Shown piece after piece: positions 34,466 to 47,709 of a stretch of 64,000 bases of DNA (its first letter is position 1; each line of letters begins with the position of its first letter). Both the position numbers and the translations under genes were made by a program. The notes below the pieces were generated by a model. That model was not told the origin of the DNA, searched no databases, and was given only the letters and a program-made list of their open reading frames with translations. This DNA is from Ehretia macrophylla (lineage: Eukaryota; Streptophyta; Magnoliopsida; Boraginales; Ehretiaceae), in the NCBI GenBank assembly GCA_037974665.1, contig CM075783.1:16586762-16650761 (forward strand). The letters run 5' to 3'.

Positions 34466-35580
34466 TAAGAACAACGATGAGCAATGTGTTGTGAAAACAA
34501 ACTGTTTTTGTTTAACTACATATGGTAAATGGCATCTACTTTATCTCTTTATGCCAATGATATATGGCGCTGTTGGTAGGCAATTTCTTTCATTTTCTTC
34601 TGGCAATAAGCTTTAACTAATTATCAAATATTGATTGTGATTAAGTGATTTTCTAAAAAGTGATTGTTGGGCTATTTAGAAAATAACAATATATATGTAT
34701 ATACCAGGATAAGTGTATCTTAACAAAGACATATGTATACTTAGACAGGTGCTTTATTTTATAATTTCAAATTTTTTCAGTTGGTTTTTAAGTTATGAAA
34801 AGTTGAATAAGTTACAACAAATTAACATATATCAACCTTAAAACATATTAAGATATATATAATAAGTACTTGTTAAAGAAGCCGTTAGAAACGAAATTAA
34901 AAAGAAAGAGATGCACCAAGCTAGTTCATAAATATTTAATTTTTGTACGCTTGCAACAAATATTAGTAAAGCAACCAGAAAATAAAAAATATAAGCCGAC
35001 TACTTTATTAATGTAAAAATTTTAATCCCTTCAATTATGCTACTTTATCCCATGGACATGATAATCTGTTAATATTTTATGAGTTTTTTATGGGACAATC
35101 CTTAGCTTATATATAACTTGGTTAATTCAATTCTTATCTACAAACCCACTTTTACCACAATAACCAGAATCTTAACATAGTTCAAACTCATAATTGATAT
35201 GTTTTATTGAATCCATTTGGGCTCTTTTGATCATCTTGAAGAAGAAAGACATTTGCTTCTTTAATAACTTTACAACAATTTGATCTATCTTTATTGTCAA
35301 CCCATTTAAACAAAACCTCATTATCATCTAATGGTGTTTGTGAATTATCCAACAAAATGAGGCAAAAGATGAGATTTTTTACTCAAATTTTGAGATTTAA
35401 GTAATGGTGGCGGCGTTTGTGGCGGCAAGTGGGGATGATACAGTGGTGTTGGTGGTGTTAATGATGTTTTTAGTCATTTGAATGTATTTTTTTGTTGATC
35501 AAATTATTATAGGAGGTAAAGTCTAACAAATAACGCATAAATGGTTAAAATGTTTTCTCTTACAAGTAGGTTTAGTATAT
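34466..35580. other. intergenic sequence, no gene seen
   Basis: Lies between the two copies of the upstream duplication. No DC1 coding remnant or other exon was found. Confidence 0.4.
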
Positions 35581-35582
35581 GT

Positions 35583-35770
35583 TAAAGATAATAAATAATA
35601 TAATAAATCTCTCTCTAATAGTTTAAACTTTTAGATGAGGTAGAGTTGGTCACTTAATATGGTTTCAGACCCTGGTACCAAAAGGTCCTGAATTTAAAAC
35701 TTACTGTCATCTATTTAAAATATTAAAACTATTCAAGTACAAGACTTAAGATTACTTAATAGTATAAGTA
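35583..35770 (+). mobile_element. LTR-retrotransposon (TRIM-like) fragment
   Basis: GTTAAAGATAATAAATAATATAATAAATCTC...TTTAAACTTTTAGATGAGG, then TCACTTAATATGGTTTCAGACCC, looks like the end of a short LTR followed by a worn TGGTATCAGAGC-type primer-binding site. Related to 8,165-8,360. Decayed. Confidence 0.45.
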
Positions 35771-35842
35771 ACCCGGATATGAATGCAAGTCCAGCTTTGG
35801 GTCTGCTTTACATTTAATGTTAGACCATTTCTTCAACTTCAG

Positions 35843-36558
35843 TATAAATGCAATATAATAACAACCATCTCCCTTTCTCTCCCTCTCCAACAACCTGTCT
35901 CTTGTCTCTTTCAAGCGTATGTTGCTAATTGATATGTAATTATTCCTGTTTTTTCTTTAGCAGAGTAGTTTTTGTTGTGGCATAATTAAATAACCCAAAT
36001 TGACAATCTTCCAAAATCTATGTTATTATTGATGAAAAAAAATATTAAGAGTGAAACATTTGCTCACTTAGTTTAGTCTCCCGGCTTTCGCCTTACTCTA
36101 GCACTGTGTTCGTTCTATACAAATAATACAATCTTTTTGCCATGTGTTGACAAAGTAATGCCGAGACCAAACCTAATCTTTTGTTTATCGTGTGTGTTTT
36201 ATTTAACCGCTCTAACGTTTTTGGTTGCTAATATTTTGGGGTAAAGCAATAATGAAATTTTCCTATGGTATATATGCTTGCGTGCTTTGGGAAAATATTC
36301 TTACAAATTATTATTGTATGTAATAATTTCATGATGGACATAAAAAAAATTTCAATAAGAACTAAAAGTACACATATTTTTTAAAAAGTGTTGGTTGGTT
36401 GTTGTGATAAGTGTTAATAAGATATAAAACTCATGAATGAATGGGATGAGTTCTTTTGTGAGACTATTAACAAAGATGGCATTTTTTTCCACATATTAAA
36501 ACATTCACTTGTGGTGAAATAATTTTGTCACTTATGTGAATCTTAAGGCGTGTAGTGG
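35843..36558. repeat. DC1 upstream region, copy 2 of a segmental duplication
   Basis: See 33,697. No DC1 coding sequence follows this copy on its downstream (lower-coordinate) side, so either the promoter region alone was duplicated or the associated gene was lost. Confidence 0.85.
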
Positions 36559-36559
36559 A

Positions 36560-37275
36560 ACTAACTTCATTGTTTCACTGGTCATGATTATTAATTTTTT
36601 TTTCTCTGGTTCGAATTATTAGTATTTACTAAGCAGACTCATTTTCTAATTTGCTCAGTAAAAGACAAGTGATATATCACTATCAAATGAGAAGAATGAT
36701 TAAGCCTGGCTAATCTCGCGGTCTGCCATTATCAATTAACGACAAGTGGTGGTGGAAAAGAATGGGGCGTACGAACCTCCACGTTCTTTCACTTTCTTCC
36801 TCCTTTTCTTTACCTTTTTCATCGTTTATCTGCCAAAGCTGGCACGATGTGAAACAACAAAGTCTAATAATTCATGCTTTCTTTGCTTTTGATTTTTCCT
36901 TTTCTTCCACTTTCTGTCCTTTCATCTTTTTTTCTGTTTGTCTTCTTTTTCTTGTTGATTTACTTTGTTTTCTTTTCCCATTTGCTTTTGCTTAAAAACA
37001 ATTGATGTGAAGTTGCGAACCCCCAAGACACATATTGCTTTGTTGATCGCATTCTGAGAATACACACTCTTAAAAATTGATCGCAGACTTATGTTAATCC
37101 AAGCCAAATATTTGTCAGATACCCTCGTGATATGATAGCTTGCTAAGAACTCCAAATAGAATTCAAGATTTAAATGAATACCTCAACTACTCGTTTTTCA
37201 CTTCAACACAGCGATTTTAGAGAAGATAAGAATGAAAATAGGATCAAAAAGTTTTACATTTTATTAAGTATAATA
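36560..37275. other. intergenic sequence, no gene seen
   Basis: A 77-codon frame at 36,762-36,995 is hydrophobic and pyrimidine-driven and has no homologue I recognise. A block at about 36,722-36,765 (CCATTATCAATTAACGACAAGTGGTGG) resembles one at about 38,960-38,996. Confidence 0.4.
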
Positions 37276-37277
37276 AA

Positions 37278-38318
37278 TACGAGTAAAATACATGATATTT
37301 TTGTGTTATTTAAAAGTTGTATAATAAACTCTATTTTTAAAAAGTGACAAATACTCATTTGTGTTACACCAAATGTTACATGATACCCCTTACTGTTTAG
37401 CTTTCCGTTAAAATTAACTGAGAATGAAAGATAAATTTGGAGGTGTATTAAGCCGTCAAATAAATATTATATGACCAAAATACCCCAAATTTGTTTTTAC
37501 CTTTCCCTTTTAACCGTTTCTTCTTTATCTTCACCGACAACCAAAGAACCCACCTCCACCTACTCTGTGTTGCCGAGATTTCAACTATGAGAAGTTAGAT
37601 AACCTGTGGTAGATCAGCTCGAATCCTTCCACTTCTTCCTCAAACATTTTTTCCATTTTTTTTTAATTTCATTCCAATTATAATTTAGTTGGTTTGCATT
37701 TACTTGGCTAAGGGTGCCTTAGTAGATAGATCTACAAAGAAAATTGATGTCAGATGTTTTTTTTATGGTCCAAAGTTGATGCAGACGTTCTGGTAATGGT
37801 AGGTTCGTTTCAAGAAGGAGGTGGGCAACGAAGGTGACTATTTAAAACATACCTATATCAGCTGATGCGTGCTCATTCACAAATGACTTGGTCAACTGGC
37901 TCTTTATCAACTTTAGAATTGAAAGATCTCAGTTTCGAATCCATTCAGGATTGGGTTATGCTTCATATAATTTTTTTCTCAAGGACATGTCAACTGCATG
38001 TGTCACCCTCCTATTGGCAGAGGAGAAGATTAGCACACCATTGGAGGGAGGATTGCCACGTGTCATTACATCATTGAGTAAAAAAATAAAGACATTAAAA
38101 ATCGAAAAGAAAAAGGAAAATAAATAAAGAGAAAAGAGATATAAATAAAGGCCAATTTGGTCATTTTATACTTCTTGTTAATGAATATTAATAGAATTCG
38201 AGATTGAGGAGAGTGTGTAACATTTGAGGTAACATAGGGGTATTTGTCACTTTTTAAAATACAAGATTTATTATGTAATTTTCTAATAACATATAGGAGT
38301 ATCATGTATTTTATTCTA
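37278..38318. mobile_element. long-TIR MITE, probably Mutator-like
   Basis: The left arm GAGTAAAATACATGATA... with AAAAAGTGACAAATACTC and CAAATGTTACA pairs with the right-arm reverse complement GAATAAAATACATGATA... with AAAAAGTGACAAATACCC and CAAATGTTACA, over about 110 bases. The flanks TAATAAATA and TAATAAACG could be a decayed 9-bp target duplication. No transposase in about 1 kb. Confidence 0.7.
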
Positions 38319-38319
38319 A

Positions 38320-40019
38320 TAAACGCCTATATAAAATTTCAAGAGGACTAAATTAATTAATTTTGAATAATAGAGTTAAATTTGAACTTTAGAAAACAAT
38401 AGGGACAATATTGAAACTTTTTAAAATAATAGAGACAAAATTAAAACTTTTGGAGAATCAATATAGATGAAAGTGAGAAATGTTAAATAATGACTTAATT
38501 GAAACTTTTGAGAAAATAATAAGAACGAAATTAATTTTTTTTAAAAATAATAGGGACTAAATGTGCCATTTTTTCTATTTGATTGTATATTTGTTATATA
38601 TACAACGCAAAATAGGCCGTTATTCTATTTTCATCATACAATGATTATTTGATCTTTTCTCTTTTTTGTATCAGAATTCAATCCAGAATTCTCAAATTTA
38701 TTCAAATTTGGAACTTTAATGAAATCAAAATAGTTTTCTATATTATGATGAAATGGAATCGGGTTCGAATATTTTGAGTGACTTTCACACAAGAATGAAA
38801 TTAGGACCGAAAAATTTTACGACCCATTTAATATTTTAAACACCTATAGAAAAATTTAAAGAGGAACAAAATTACCAATACAATCCAAGCTACTATCTAT
38901 TCTACTCCAGAAAATGAAAAAGGACGACACTGATTGAGTTTGATCAATCTGGCGATGCTCCATTATCAATAAAAGACAAACGAGTGGTGGAAAGGAAGAG
39001 GTTTGTCAAGGCTAAGGTGGATCCCGCCTCTTCTTTTCACCCACTTGCAGATGTCGAAAATTTCCAAGAAAGGGTGGGGGAGAGCATATTATGTCTCTCG
39101 GGCACGACATATTCACGTGGATTGAGCTGGTTAATAAGTTACATCTGCATTGTTGGGAGATTTTGGATAGATGGCAATAAAAAAATAAAAAAATAAGTTG
39201 TGTAATTAACAACAGTGTAAGTAAAATGCAGCGATTGAACACAGATGTGGTAAAATAATATCACGTGATCTTGACCATGTAATTACACATGTAATCACAA
39301 ATCAAAAGAAATTAAAATATAACAAACTAGTTGATGTAGATAGTGTAATTACACATACAATTTAGATCAAGATTAAATAAAGAATAAATGAGATAAGGGA
39401 ATTGAGAAAAACAATTTAAACCCGAAAGAAATAGTAAAGAACTTGCTTGAGGTTGAAGACGGAGTGAATAGTATAAAAATGCAAAAATGTCAAAGAAAAT
39501 CACCGAGGCCTGAAAAACTCAATTTTTTTAGAATGATATTGGCCCGCTATGATCAAAAGCTTGATTCTCTCTCCTATTGTGTTTGCAAAACTTTAATGCA
39601 GCATATGGATATTAAAACAATGAAAATAATGCCTGATATTTATAGAAATAAATAGATGCCAAAGAGTCCATTCGTGGAGACGTGAAGCTCAGAAAAATAT
39701 TCTCGTTTTACTCTTTTCCTTTTTGTCTGGTTTCCTCTTTCCCTTTGCTTTTTCTATTTATTTATTTTTAGTTTTCCTCTTTCATCTTTTCTCAAGATCG
39801 CGATCTGTCCTACCCCATTGTAGAATCTTTCTTCTTTGGTGACTTATGGGGAGGGGAGCAGGGTTGTATAGGGAGGAGATGATGATAAATTCCGTATATG
39901 GTAGTGTATGAATTTCAAGGTTCTGCCTTGCTAATAATAACAGAAGCGTAATAAGAAGTTGTTGATAAATCCCGTATATGGTGGAGAGCACAGTGCTTTT
40001 TACTATGTATTTAGGTTTC
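38320..40019. other. intergenic sequence, no gene seen
   Basis: 38,340-38,570 holds loosely repeated AATAATAGGGAC(T/A)AAATT-type phrases, the wording common at MITE ends. Elsewhere no exon was identified. Confidence 0.35.
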
Positions 40020-40024
40020 AATTT
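40020..40024. repeat. target site duplication of outer copia element, left
   Basis: AATTT immediately before the 5' LTR, identical to the 5 bases after the 3' LTR (55,989-55,993). Confidence 0.9.
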
Positions 40025-41069
40025 TGTTGAGCCAATTAGCTTGATTGGCGATTGATTGATTGATTAGAGATTATTAAGATAATTATTGATTGGTTATGTT
40101 TTGCAAAACTTATGATATTACCATACTTGTGCTTTTACCTTTTATATGGTGCAGGAAAATCTTATGGTATCTTAACATATGAGAAGAAGATCTGTGCTAA
40201 TTAAGGAATGACATTTATTGCATATTCACAAGGAAAAGAAAAATAGGGTTTTATGAGTAAATGCTTTTCTTGCAGCCCAAGACAATATGCAGCATCATTC
40301 TTGTATTTATATAATAGCAATCACGGTAGCAAAAGCAGGCAGAAAACAGAGAGCAACAAGAGAAAATACAAGAGAATTTTCTGTCCAGTGTTCCAGGTTA
40401 TGTTGCAACACGATCTGTGTTCTAGTCTTTGATTGTATTAAGTGTTGCAGCTTTGTTTGTTATGACAGTGAGTCATGAGCGAATTATATGAGTCTTTGAG
40501 TGATTAGATTACTGTCTTCTTTATTCATTCTTCGGGAGAAGAAGGTATAGTTCTCGGGAAAGAACGTTGCAAGTCGAGGGGAGCTTGCCAAACCAAAGTT
40601 CGTTAAGGAGTTTTTCATCTAGGCGTCAAATGTCAAGAGGGAGTCTTTACTTGTGTAAGTCCATTGATGTTATAACTTGTTGTTTCTTAATGAACAAGTT
40701 TGTTGGACCAGGGGAGGTCCCGTGGACGTAAACCGCACGGTTGAACCACGTTAAATTTTGGTGTTCTTTATTTTTGTTATAGTTTTATTATTTCCGCTTC
40801 TGTTTGTTGTTTACTGTTACTACTCTTGTTGAAACATTAAGTGGAATAAACTAATCAAGTAATTAGATAAACAAATTGTTAACAATCTGTGATAGAACTA
40901 ATAATCCAATTAATGTTGCAACATCACTTGGAACAGAGTGGTAACAGAATCGGTTTACACCAAGTTTTTCCATCTTATTTTTAGTTTTGATCACAGAGCT
41001 TCATCGATTAAGCATATTAGTCTTCTTGCTGTGAAATTAATCCATACATATACTGCACAACTTTTTACA
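40025..41069 (+). repeat. 5' LTR of outer copia element
   Basis: 1,045 bp, TG...CA ends, same length as the 3' LTR at 54,944-55,988. A short gene-like frame starting inside it (40,938) is an extension of the gag frame and not its true start. Confidence 0.93.
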
Positions 41070-41071
41070 AG

Positions 41072-41085
41072 TGGCATCAAGAGCA
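41072..41085 (+). other. primer-binding site of outer copia element
   Basis: TGGCATCAAGAGC, two bases past the 5' LTR, matches the initiator-methionine tRNA-type site TGGTATCAGAGC used by plant copia elements, with small differences. Confidence 0.75.
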
Positions 41086-41146
41086 GGTTACGAACTAATT
41101 TGGTTAGATTCTTGGGAGTGTTGAGTTGTTGTCTTGCAGGAATAGG

Positions 41147-42422
41147 TATGGACACCTTGTGTGAAGGAGGCTCAATCACTAAACTACCACTGTTGGATGG
41201 TATGAACTACTCTTATTGGAAGGCTCGACTGAAGGCATTCATCAAGACTATTGATGAGAAGGCTTGGAAAGTTATCTTGACTGGCTGGAGATCTCCTACC
41301 AAAACAGATGCTCAGGGCAATGTTGCAACAAAACCTGAAACAGAATGGACCAAGGATGAAGATCTTTTGGCAAGCTGGAACTCTAGGGCACTGAATGCAA
41401 TTTTCAATGCTATTGACTTGAATCAATTCAAGTTAATCTCAACGTGTGAATCTGCTAAGGAAGCTTGGGAGGTATTGCAAACAGCGTATGAGGGTACAAC
41501 ATCAGTTAGAAGATCAAAATTGCAGTTGCTTGCCACTAGATTCGAAGAATTGAGGATGCAGGAGGATGAAACCATTGCGGATTTCAATGCCAATTTGTGC
41601 GACATTGCTAATGAATCTTTTGCTTTAGGAGAAAAGTATTCAGATTCAAAGCCTATGAGGAAAACCTTGTGCTTTCTTCCAGATAGATTTGGAATCAAAG
41701 TTGCTGCCATAGAAGAGTCCAAGAATGTTGATGAACTCAAAATTGATGAATTGATAGGGTCACTTCAAACTTTTGAGATGAAGTTTAAGCAGAAAAGGAA
41801 AGAAAAATGCATTGTTTTGTAGACCAAAGTGGAAAGAAAAGAAGCAGTAAGCTCTTCGGATGATGAGGACTCTGAAATCTCTGAATCCTTAGTCGTGCTT
41901 ACAAAAAATTTCGACAATGTTTTGAAAAAATGGGACAAGCGAAGAAAAGGCTTTGGACAATCAAACGGTGGAAGGAAGTCTTTTGGTACAACACCACCTG
42001 ACACATTTAAAAAACAGAACTTTAAACTAACTAATGAAAGGAAAAAAGGCAAAGGAATTCAATGCCATGAATGTGAGGGTTTTGGTTACATCCAATCTGA
42101 ATGTGCAAACACCTTGAAGAAAAAGAAAAGGGCAATGAATGTTACATGGAGTGATGAGGAGTCGGAAGAATGCACAGAAAGCGACGAAGAACCCATCAGT
42201 AACTTTGTTGCATTCAATGTTGCAATAGTCCAGTTAGAAACTAGACTGAATGAAGAAGAAGATGCTACAGGTGTTGCAATAATAAGTGAAACAGAGAATG
42301 AATTAAGTGAAATTGATTGTGCTGAATCAGAAAGTGATGGTAACTTGGATGATGAAGAAGTCTTGAAAACGTACAAAGACATATACGAAAAATGGGTGAT
42401 CATATGCAAGAAAAACCAATGA
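41147..42422 (+). mobile_element. gag region of outer copia element
   Basis: Starts MDTLCEGGSITKLPLLDG and NYSYWKARLKAF, the standard copia gag N-terminus. It continues with a UBN2-type gag core (LISTCESAKEAWEVLQTAYE, DELIGSLQTFEMK), then an acidic linker and a CCHC-like knuckle (CHECEGFGYIQSEC). The gag region is interrupted by the nested element and resumes after 51,412. Fossil state, not expressed as a whole protein as far as can be seen. Confidence 0.85.
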
Positions 42423-42426
42423 TTAG
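42422..42426. repeat. target site duplication of inner copia element, left
   Basis: ATTAG, identical to 51,412-51,416. Confidence 0.9.
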
Positions 42427-44058
42427 TGTTGGTCCTAGACAACCTAAGAGGGGGGGGGGGTGAATTAGATTGTCAAGCAAGGTTAAGCAATTTAAAAATT
42501 CTTAATGTGGAAACAATGTCTAGTAAAAGATGATAATACTCAAGAAGTTCTTGTAAGCAATTTATCAAACACTTAATGGACGCACAAGTAAATAACAATA
42601 GATAAGTAATTAGAACTTCAAAATAAACTTCAAACTCAACAATTTATCAAGAAATTAATGTGGGCAATATTCATATGAAAGTAAATGACTTGAAAATAAA
42701 GAGAATAGATTAAGAGAAATCAAACACGATATTTTGCAAGTGGTTCGCACTCCCGGAGGCCTAGTCCACCACCTAAGGTCTTCCCTTCCCTTAGGACTTA
42801 ATAACCTTTCACTAAAATGATTCTTCAAATGTTGGTGAAGCAAAAAACCAACTACAAATACTCTTGAGTCCACAAGAGTTACACAAGCTCCTTTAAGTGT
42901 AGGTGAAGCTTAACCTACTAACCTCTCTTCCTTTGAGTCCACAAAGGATTACAATACTTCTTCTCACAATAATTCTCTCAATCTATGTGAAAGAGTATAT
43001 TACAAAGATTTGTGTGATAATAATGAATGAGAATTGCAACTCCTATTTGAGTTTGATATTACAATTTAAGAAAAACTTTGAATGCTCAAAGATATGAAAA
43101 TGATAGCTCAAGATTTCTCAGTAAGAATGATATGAAAAGATTTTTGAAATGGCTTGGAAATCTGAAAATTAAGGCTTGGAGAGATATTTTAGATGGTGAG
43201 AGAGCATGGCTTAAAAAGAGGGAAAAGTTAGACACAAAACGGATATATTGCAAAAATTATGGATTTTTCCTGTTAAGCCATCCGGTCGTTGAGCCCTTCA
43301 TCCGGTTGACCGGATGTGGCAGGTAACGCCCGGACCAGAGCTCTCTGCCGGGCGTTGTGGCTTTCATCCGGTCGACCGGATGAAGCTAGTAACGCCCGGA
43401 TGCTTAAATTGCTGAAAAGTGATCTTTTTGAGCCCCAAAACAATTTGTTAAATAAAAAAGCATTTGGCCACTTTTGAGGACACTTAAAAAAGTCTTTTCA
43501 CACATTTTTAACATCCCGAAACATTTTCAAAAACTCTTTAAAAAGATATATAATAGTTTGTATATCAGAAGAGTTTGAAAACCAAAAGTCTTATTTTTCA
43601 AAAATGAGTTTGTAATGACCTTTTGAAAATAAATTTTTTTTAGATGAAAATTTTATGAAAAACCTTTTGGAGAGATCATGAGCTACACACGTCATATTTA
43701 GGCAATCAACATTTTAATACCCGGTACCTCTTATGTCGCCATGTCTCCTTCCTTGTAACTCCCTTTTCTTTTTAACAACAAGTCTTCATTTCTTCGGGTC
43801 TTCATAACTTGATTCCTCATGAGAGACTTCATTTGAATGAGACAAGATATAGGAATACCTTATGGGCTTTGACTTGATCCAATGGGTTGAAATATGCCTT
43901 AGATCCTTTTGAAAAACTTCATGTTTGGAGTGGGCTTGCTTGGCAATCTTGCGTTGATGGATTGAATAACTTACCCAATGTTCAAGTAAGAATTCTAAAT
44001 CACAATAAAGATGTTTTGTTATTATCGAAATAAATATTATTACATTTTCAGGCCAACA
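42427..44058 (-). repeat. 3' LTR of inner copia element
   Basis: 1,632 bp, ends TGTTGG...CCAACA, pairs with 49,784-51,411. Contains two GTCGAC- or GTTGAC-centred palindromes at 43,299-43,316 and 43,365-43,382 within a GC-rich core. Confidence 0.93.
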
Positions 44059-44075
44059 ATCTCCCCCTTTTTGAT
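44059..44075 (-). other. polypurine tract of inner copia element
   Basis: AAAAAGGGGGAGAT on the minus strand directly abuts the 3' LTR. A second tract (AATAGGGGGAGAAAAAG) lies at about 44,322-44,340, matching the multiple tracts known for Sireviruses. Confidence 0.8.
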
Positions 44076-44559
44076 TATGACAAAACATTGAAATTAAGAG
44101 GGCATGAAATAGTAGACTATTGGAAAAACAATGCTAGATTTGAGGTCTCTCCCTTAATATGTGCATTTGTGTTTGATTGAATCAATTGCTTGCACATGAA
44201 AAGTAAGCTTCCCCTGAATAGGTTCATAGCATTATAAATTAAAAAAATATTGGAAGCATTCAATCATACACAAGAAGTATAGTCACAAGTATTTTCATGC
44301 TAGATTCTAGATTTCAATTATCTTTTTCTCCCCCTATTTGACATCAACAAAATATAAAAAATAGACCATAGTAGAGCAAATAGTATAAAGAGAATATGTA
44401 ATAAAACACAAGTCGACAGAAAGATAATCTAGAAAATCCAATTAAAGTTAGAAATTAGATGCAGAATTAAAAGGAGTACTTAAGGCAAAGAAAACTAGAA
44501 AGCAAAAAAGAATTGTTTAAAGAACAGCTCTAAAGGCATCCACAAACTAAGAACCAAGA

Positions 44560-46060
44560 TAATGACCATGTAAGGCTTTCAACATCTGCTCCATACGATC
44601 TAAACGAACATCTTGTGCATTCAAGCGAGCAATGATTTCATCATGTGTAGCGGATTGAGAGGAAGATGATCCAGCTCCTCAAGAGCTACCAGCTCCACCT
44701 CGACCATTGCCTTGACTTTCTATTGGATCTTTGAAGGAATCGGGATCAATATCAAGAGATTCAAACACAATAGTATTACTGCTTGTATCCTCATGAGCAT
44801 CAAGGACTTGGTTGTTATGAAGTTTCAGCTTTTGACGAGAGAGGCTAGTGTGATTTAGAAGATAAGATCTAGTACTAATAGATTCAAACTCTTGATCTCA
44901 GGGAACATCCAAAGAGTCAAGGAGATGTGTTAAGGGCACCCCATAAGCAAGTTGGTTTTCAGCTTCCTTAGTGTGGACGATGTGGTTGATAATGATGTGG
45001 GGAAGATTGAACCTTTTTGCCGCATACATCAAATATATCAATAAAGCAGTAAATTTTGCAATAGAACCATCTTTAACTTCCCTTGGAATGATTACTTCAT
45101 GAAGGATGCAAAATAAAAGCTTCTTTTCAGGGGTGATTTCTTTTTTCTTAGGGTATTAAGTGCTAATATTTCCTGTTCCTTCCCAAAGGAATGCTACGAC
45201 CCTTGCCTCTAGATCAATATGAATGCCTTCTGGCATACCCTTGTAAGAATAAAGCTTAGTTCCTTGATTTGGAATTCTGAAAGCTCTAGCAATATCACTA
45301 ACAGTTAGTTCTAATACCCTACATTTAACTTGGCTTTGCAACTTCATGGTGTTAAAGTCTAGATTTGCATAGTGGTAAAATTCACGAATCTAGGAGGTAC
45401 AACCCTTATTAACAAAACTTAGCATAGGTAGCCAACCTTGAGCATCAAAAATCCTCAAAATTCTAGTGCCATCAAGTAATATAGGAGGGTCCAAGGTTTT
45501 ACCCCATAAGATGTTTTGTTGAGGAAAGGCATCGAGACTGTCAATGATTTGAGGCCTGGATGATGAAGATTATCCTTGCTTGCGCTTCCTAGAGTCAGCT
45601 CTTGGTGGTGCCATTGAGAATTTGAAAGAGATTGAAGCTTTTAAGAAAAGATTGTCTTTGAGGAAATTCGTCGAACACCTTGTGGGCAAAGGAGTTCAAA
45701 GCTTTTCTTGTGAGTATTTTGAAGGGTTTAAAGATGCATAGACAAGGATTTGATGAAAAATATGTGTTGTGAATCAATTTGTGATAAAGAATTAGTGGTT
45801 TTGATGAGTTGAAATAGAAGAGATTGAAAGGAATTGAGAGAATTTGAGGTTGAGTGGGAGAAATTTTGAAAAAATGAGGCCAAACCCATTTTTCAACCAG
45901 CGTGATCTGGTCGATAGGGCCTTGATCTGGTCGACCAGATAAGGGCGGTAACGCTCGACTATGAAACGCGATCTGGTCATTGCATGCTTCATCCGGTCGA
46001 CTGGATGAATGCAGTAACGCCCGGATCCCCTGTTTTTTGAAAAAAATGCAATTTTTCAAA
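44560..46060 (-). mobile_element. post-pol coding relic of inner copia element
   Basis: Minus-strand sequence between RNase H and the 3' LTR shows protein-like segments. Examples are SRPDEACNDQ (about 46,000), VLELTVSDIARAFRIPNQG (45,156-45,347 frame), KKLLFCILHEVIIPREV and a heptad-like C-terminus with HDEIIARLNAQDVRLDRMEQ (about 44,580-44,640). The style resembles the plant proteins annotated as 'putative plant transposon protein' (Transposase_32-like), which occur as extra frames in some LTR elements, rather than a recognisable envelope. The relic is broken. Assignment is an inference. Confidence 0.5.
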
Positions 46061-46335
46061 AACTTAAGTAATCCAAAGCATTCCTAACTCTCTTCTAATG
46101 GCACAAAATTGATTCTCATGCAATGGTTTTGTAAAAATATCGGCCAATTGATGTAAGGAATCAACAAATTCAAATTCAATATCACCTTTTTGCAATGATC
46201 TCTTAGAAAATGATGACGAATTTCAATATGCTTAGTTCTAGAATGTTGAATTGGATTCTTTGATAGACTTATGACACTTGTATTATCACATTTGATCGGC
46301 ACACGATCATATTCTAAACCAAAGTCAAGCAAAGT

Positions 46336-47709
46336 TTATTTCATCCAAAGAATTTGTGCGACGCAACTACCCATTGCTACATACTCGGCTTCAGCAGTTG
46401 AAAAAGCTACATTATGTTGTTTCTTGCTAGACCATGAAACTAAAGCATGTCCTAGAAATTGACAACTACCACTAGTGCTTTTTCTATCAATCTTACAACC
46501 TGCATAATCGGCATCAAAATATCCTAAAAGTTCAAAAGATGTGCCTTTAGGGTAAAGAAGTCCTAAATCAATAGTACCTTTAAGGTATCTAATAATCCTT
46601 TTTACAGCATTTAAGTGTGATTCCTTAGGAGAAGATTGAAAACGAGCACATAAGCACACAAAGAACATAATATCAGGTCTTGAGGCAGTTAAATAGAGAA
46701 GACTTCTGATCATACCTCGATATTGTTTTTCATCAACCGGTTTACCTTTTTCATCTCTGTCAAGCTTGATTGACGTTCCTATAGGAGTGCTTATTTCTTT
46801 TGCGGTTTCAAGCCCGAACTTTTTGATGAGTTCCTTAATGTACTTGACTTGATTTATGAAGATTCCTTCTTTTGTTTGTTTGATTTGAAGTCCAAGGAAG
46901 AAATTTAATTCTCCCATCATGCTCATTTCAAATTCTTTATGCATACATTCAGAAAAATACTTGCAAAGGGATTCGTTAGTAGCACCAAAGATAATATCAT
47001 CAACATATATTTGAACGAGCAAGATATCTTTAGCTTTTCTTTTTACAAATAATGTAGAGTCTAGTTTACCTCTAGAAAAGCCGTTATCAAGTAGATAATT
47101 ACTTAGTCTATCATACCATGCCCTAGGTGCTTGTTTAAGTCCATAAAGAGCCTTTTGAAGTTTGAATACATGACTTGATAAATTTGTATTTTCAAAACCG
47201 AGTGGTTGTTCAACATAAACTTCTTCTTGAAGATAACCATTTAAGAAAGCACTTTTGACATCCATTTGATAATGTTCGAAGTTCATAAAACATGCAAATG
47301 CTAGCAACATTCGAATGGATTCAAGTCGAGCTACTGGTGCAAAGGTTTCTTCATAGTCTATTCCTTCTTCTTGATTATACCCTTGAACAACCAATCTAGC
47401 CTTATTTCTAGTTACATTACCGGATTCATCTAGTTTGTTTCGGAAAACCCATTTTGTACCAATAATCGGGTAATTACTAGGTCTTTTAACTAAGGTCCAA
47501 ACTTGATTTCTTTCAAATTGATTAAGCTCTTCTTGCATAGCAATAATCCAATCATTATCTAATAATGCTTCTCTTATATTCTTAGGTTCAATTTGAGATA
47601 TAAAAGCAACATGTTCACAAAAAGTATTTAGATTGGAACGAGTTCTGACACCTTGTGATGGATCCCCAAGGATTTGATCATTTGGATGATCTTTGACAAA
47701 TTTCAACAT
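46336..47709 (-). mobile_element. reverse transcriptase and RNase H of inner copia element
   Basis: 457-codon open frame. RVT_2 reverse transcriptase with [49 protein letters not shown] and the catalytic YVDDIIFG. Then the connection SRPDIMF and RNase H with [18 protein letters not shown] and [10 protein letters not shown]. Textbook Ty1/copia order and spacing. Confidence 0.95.

Noticed and set aside
40938-41146. Upstream extension of the outer element's gag frame into the 5' LTR
   Set aside because: The LTR boundary at 41,069 and the MDTLCEGG start at 41,147 fit other copia gag proteins. The upstream part is LTR sequence.
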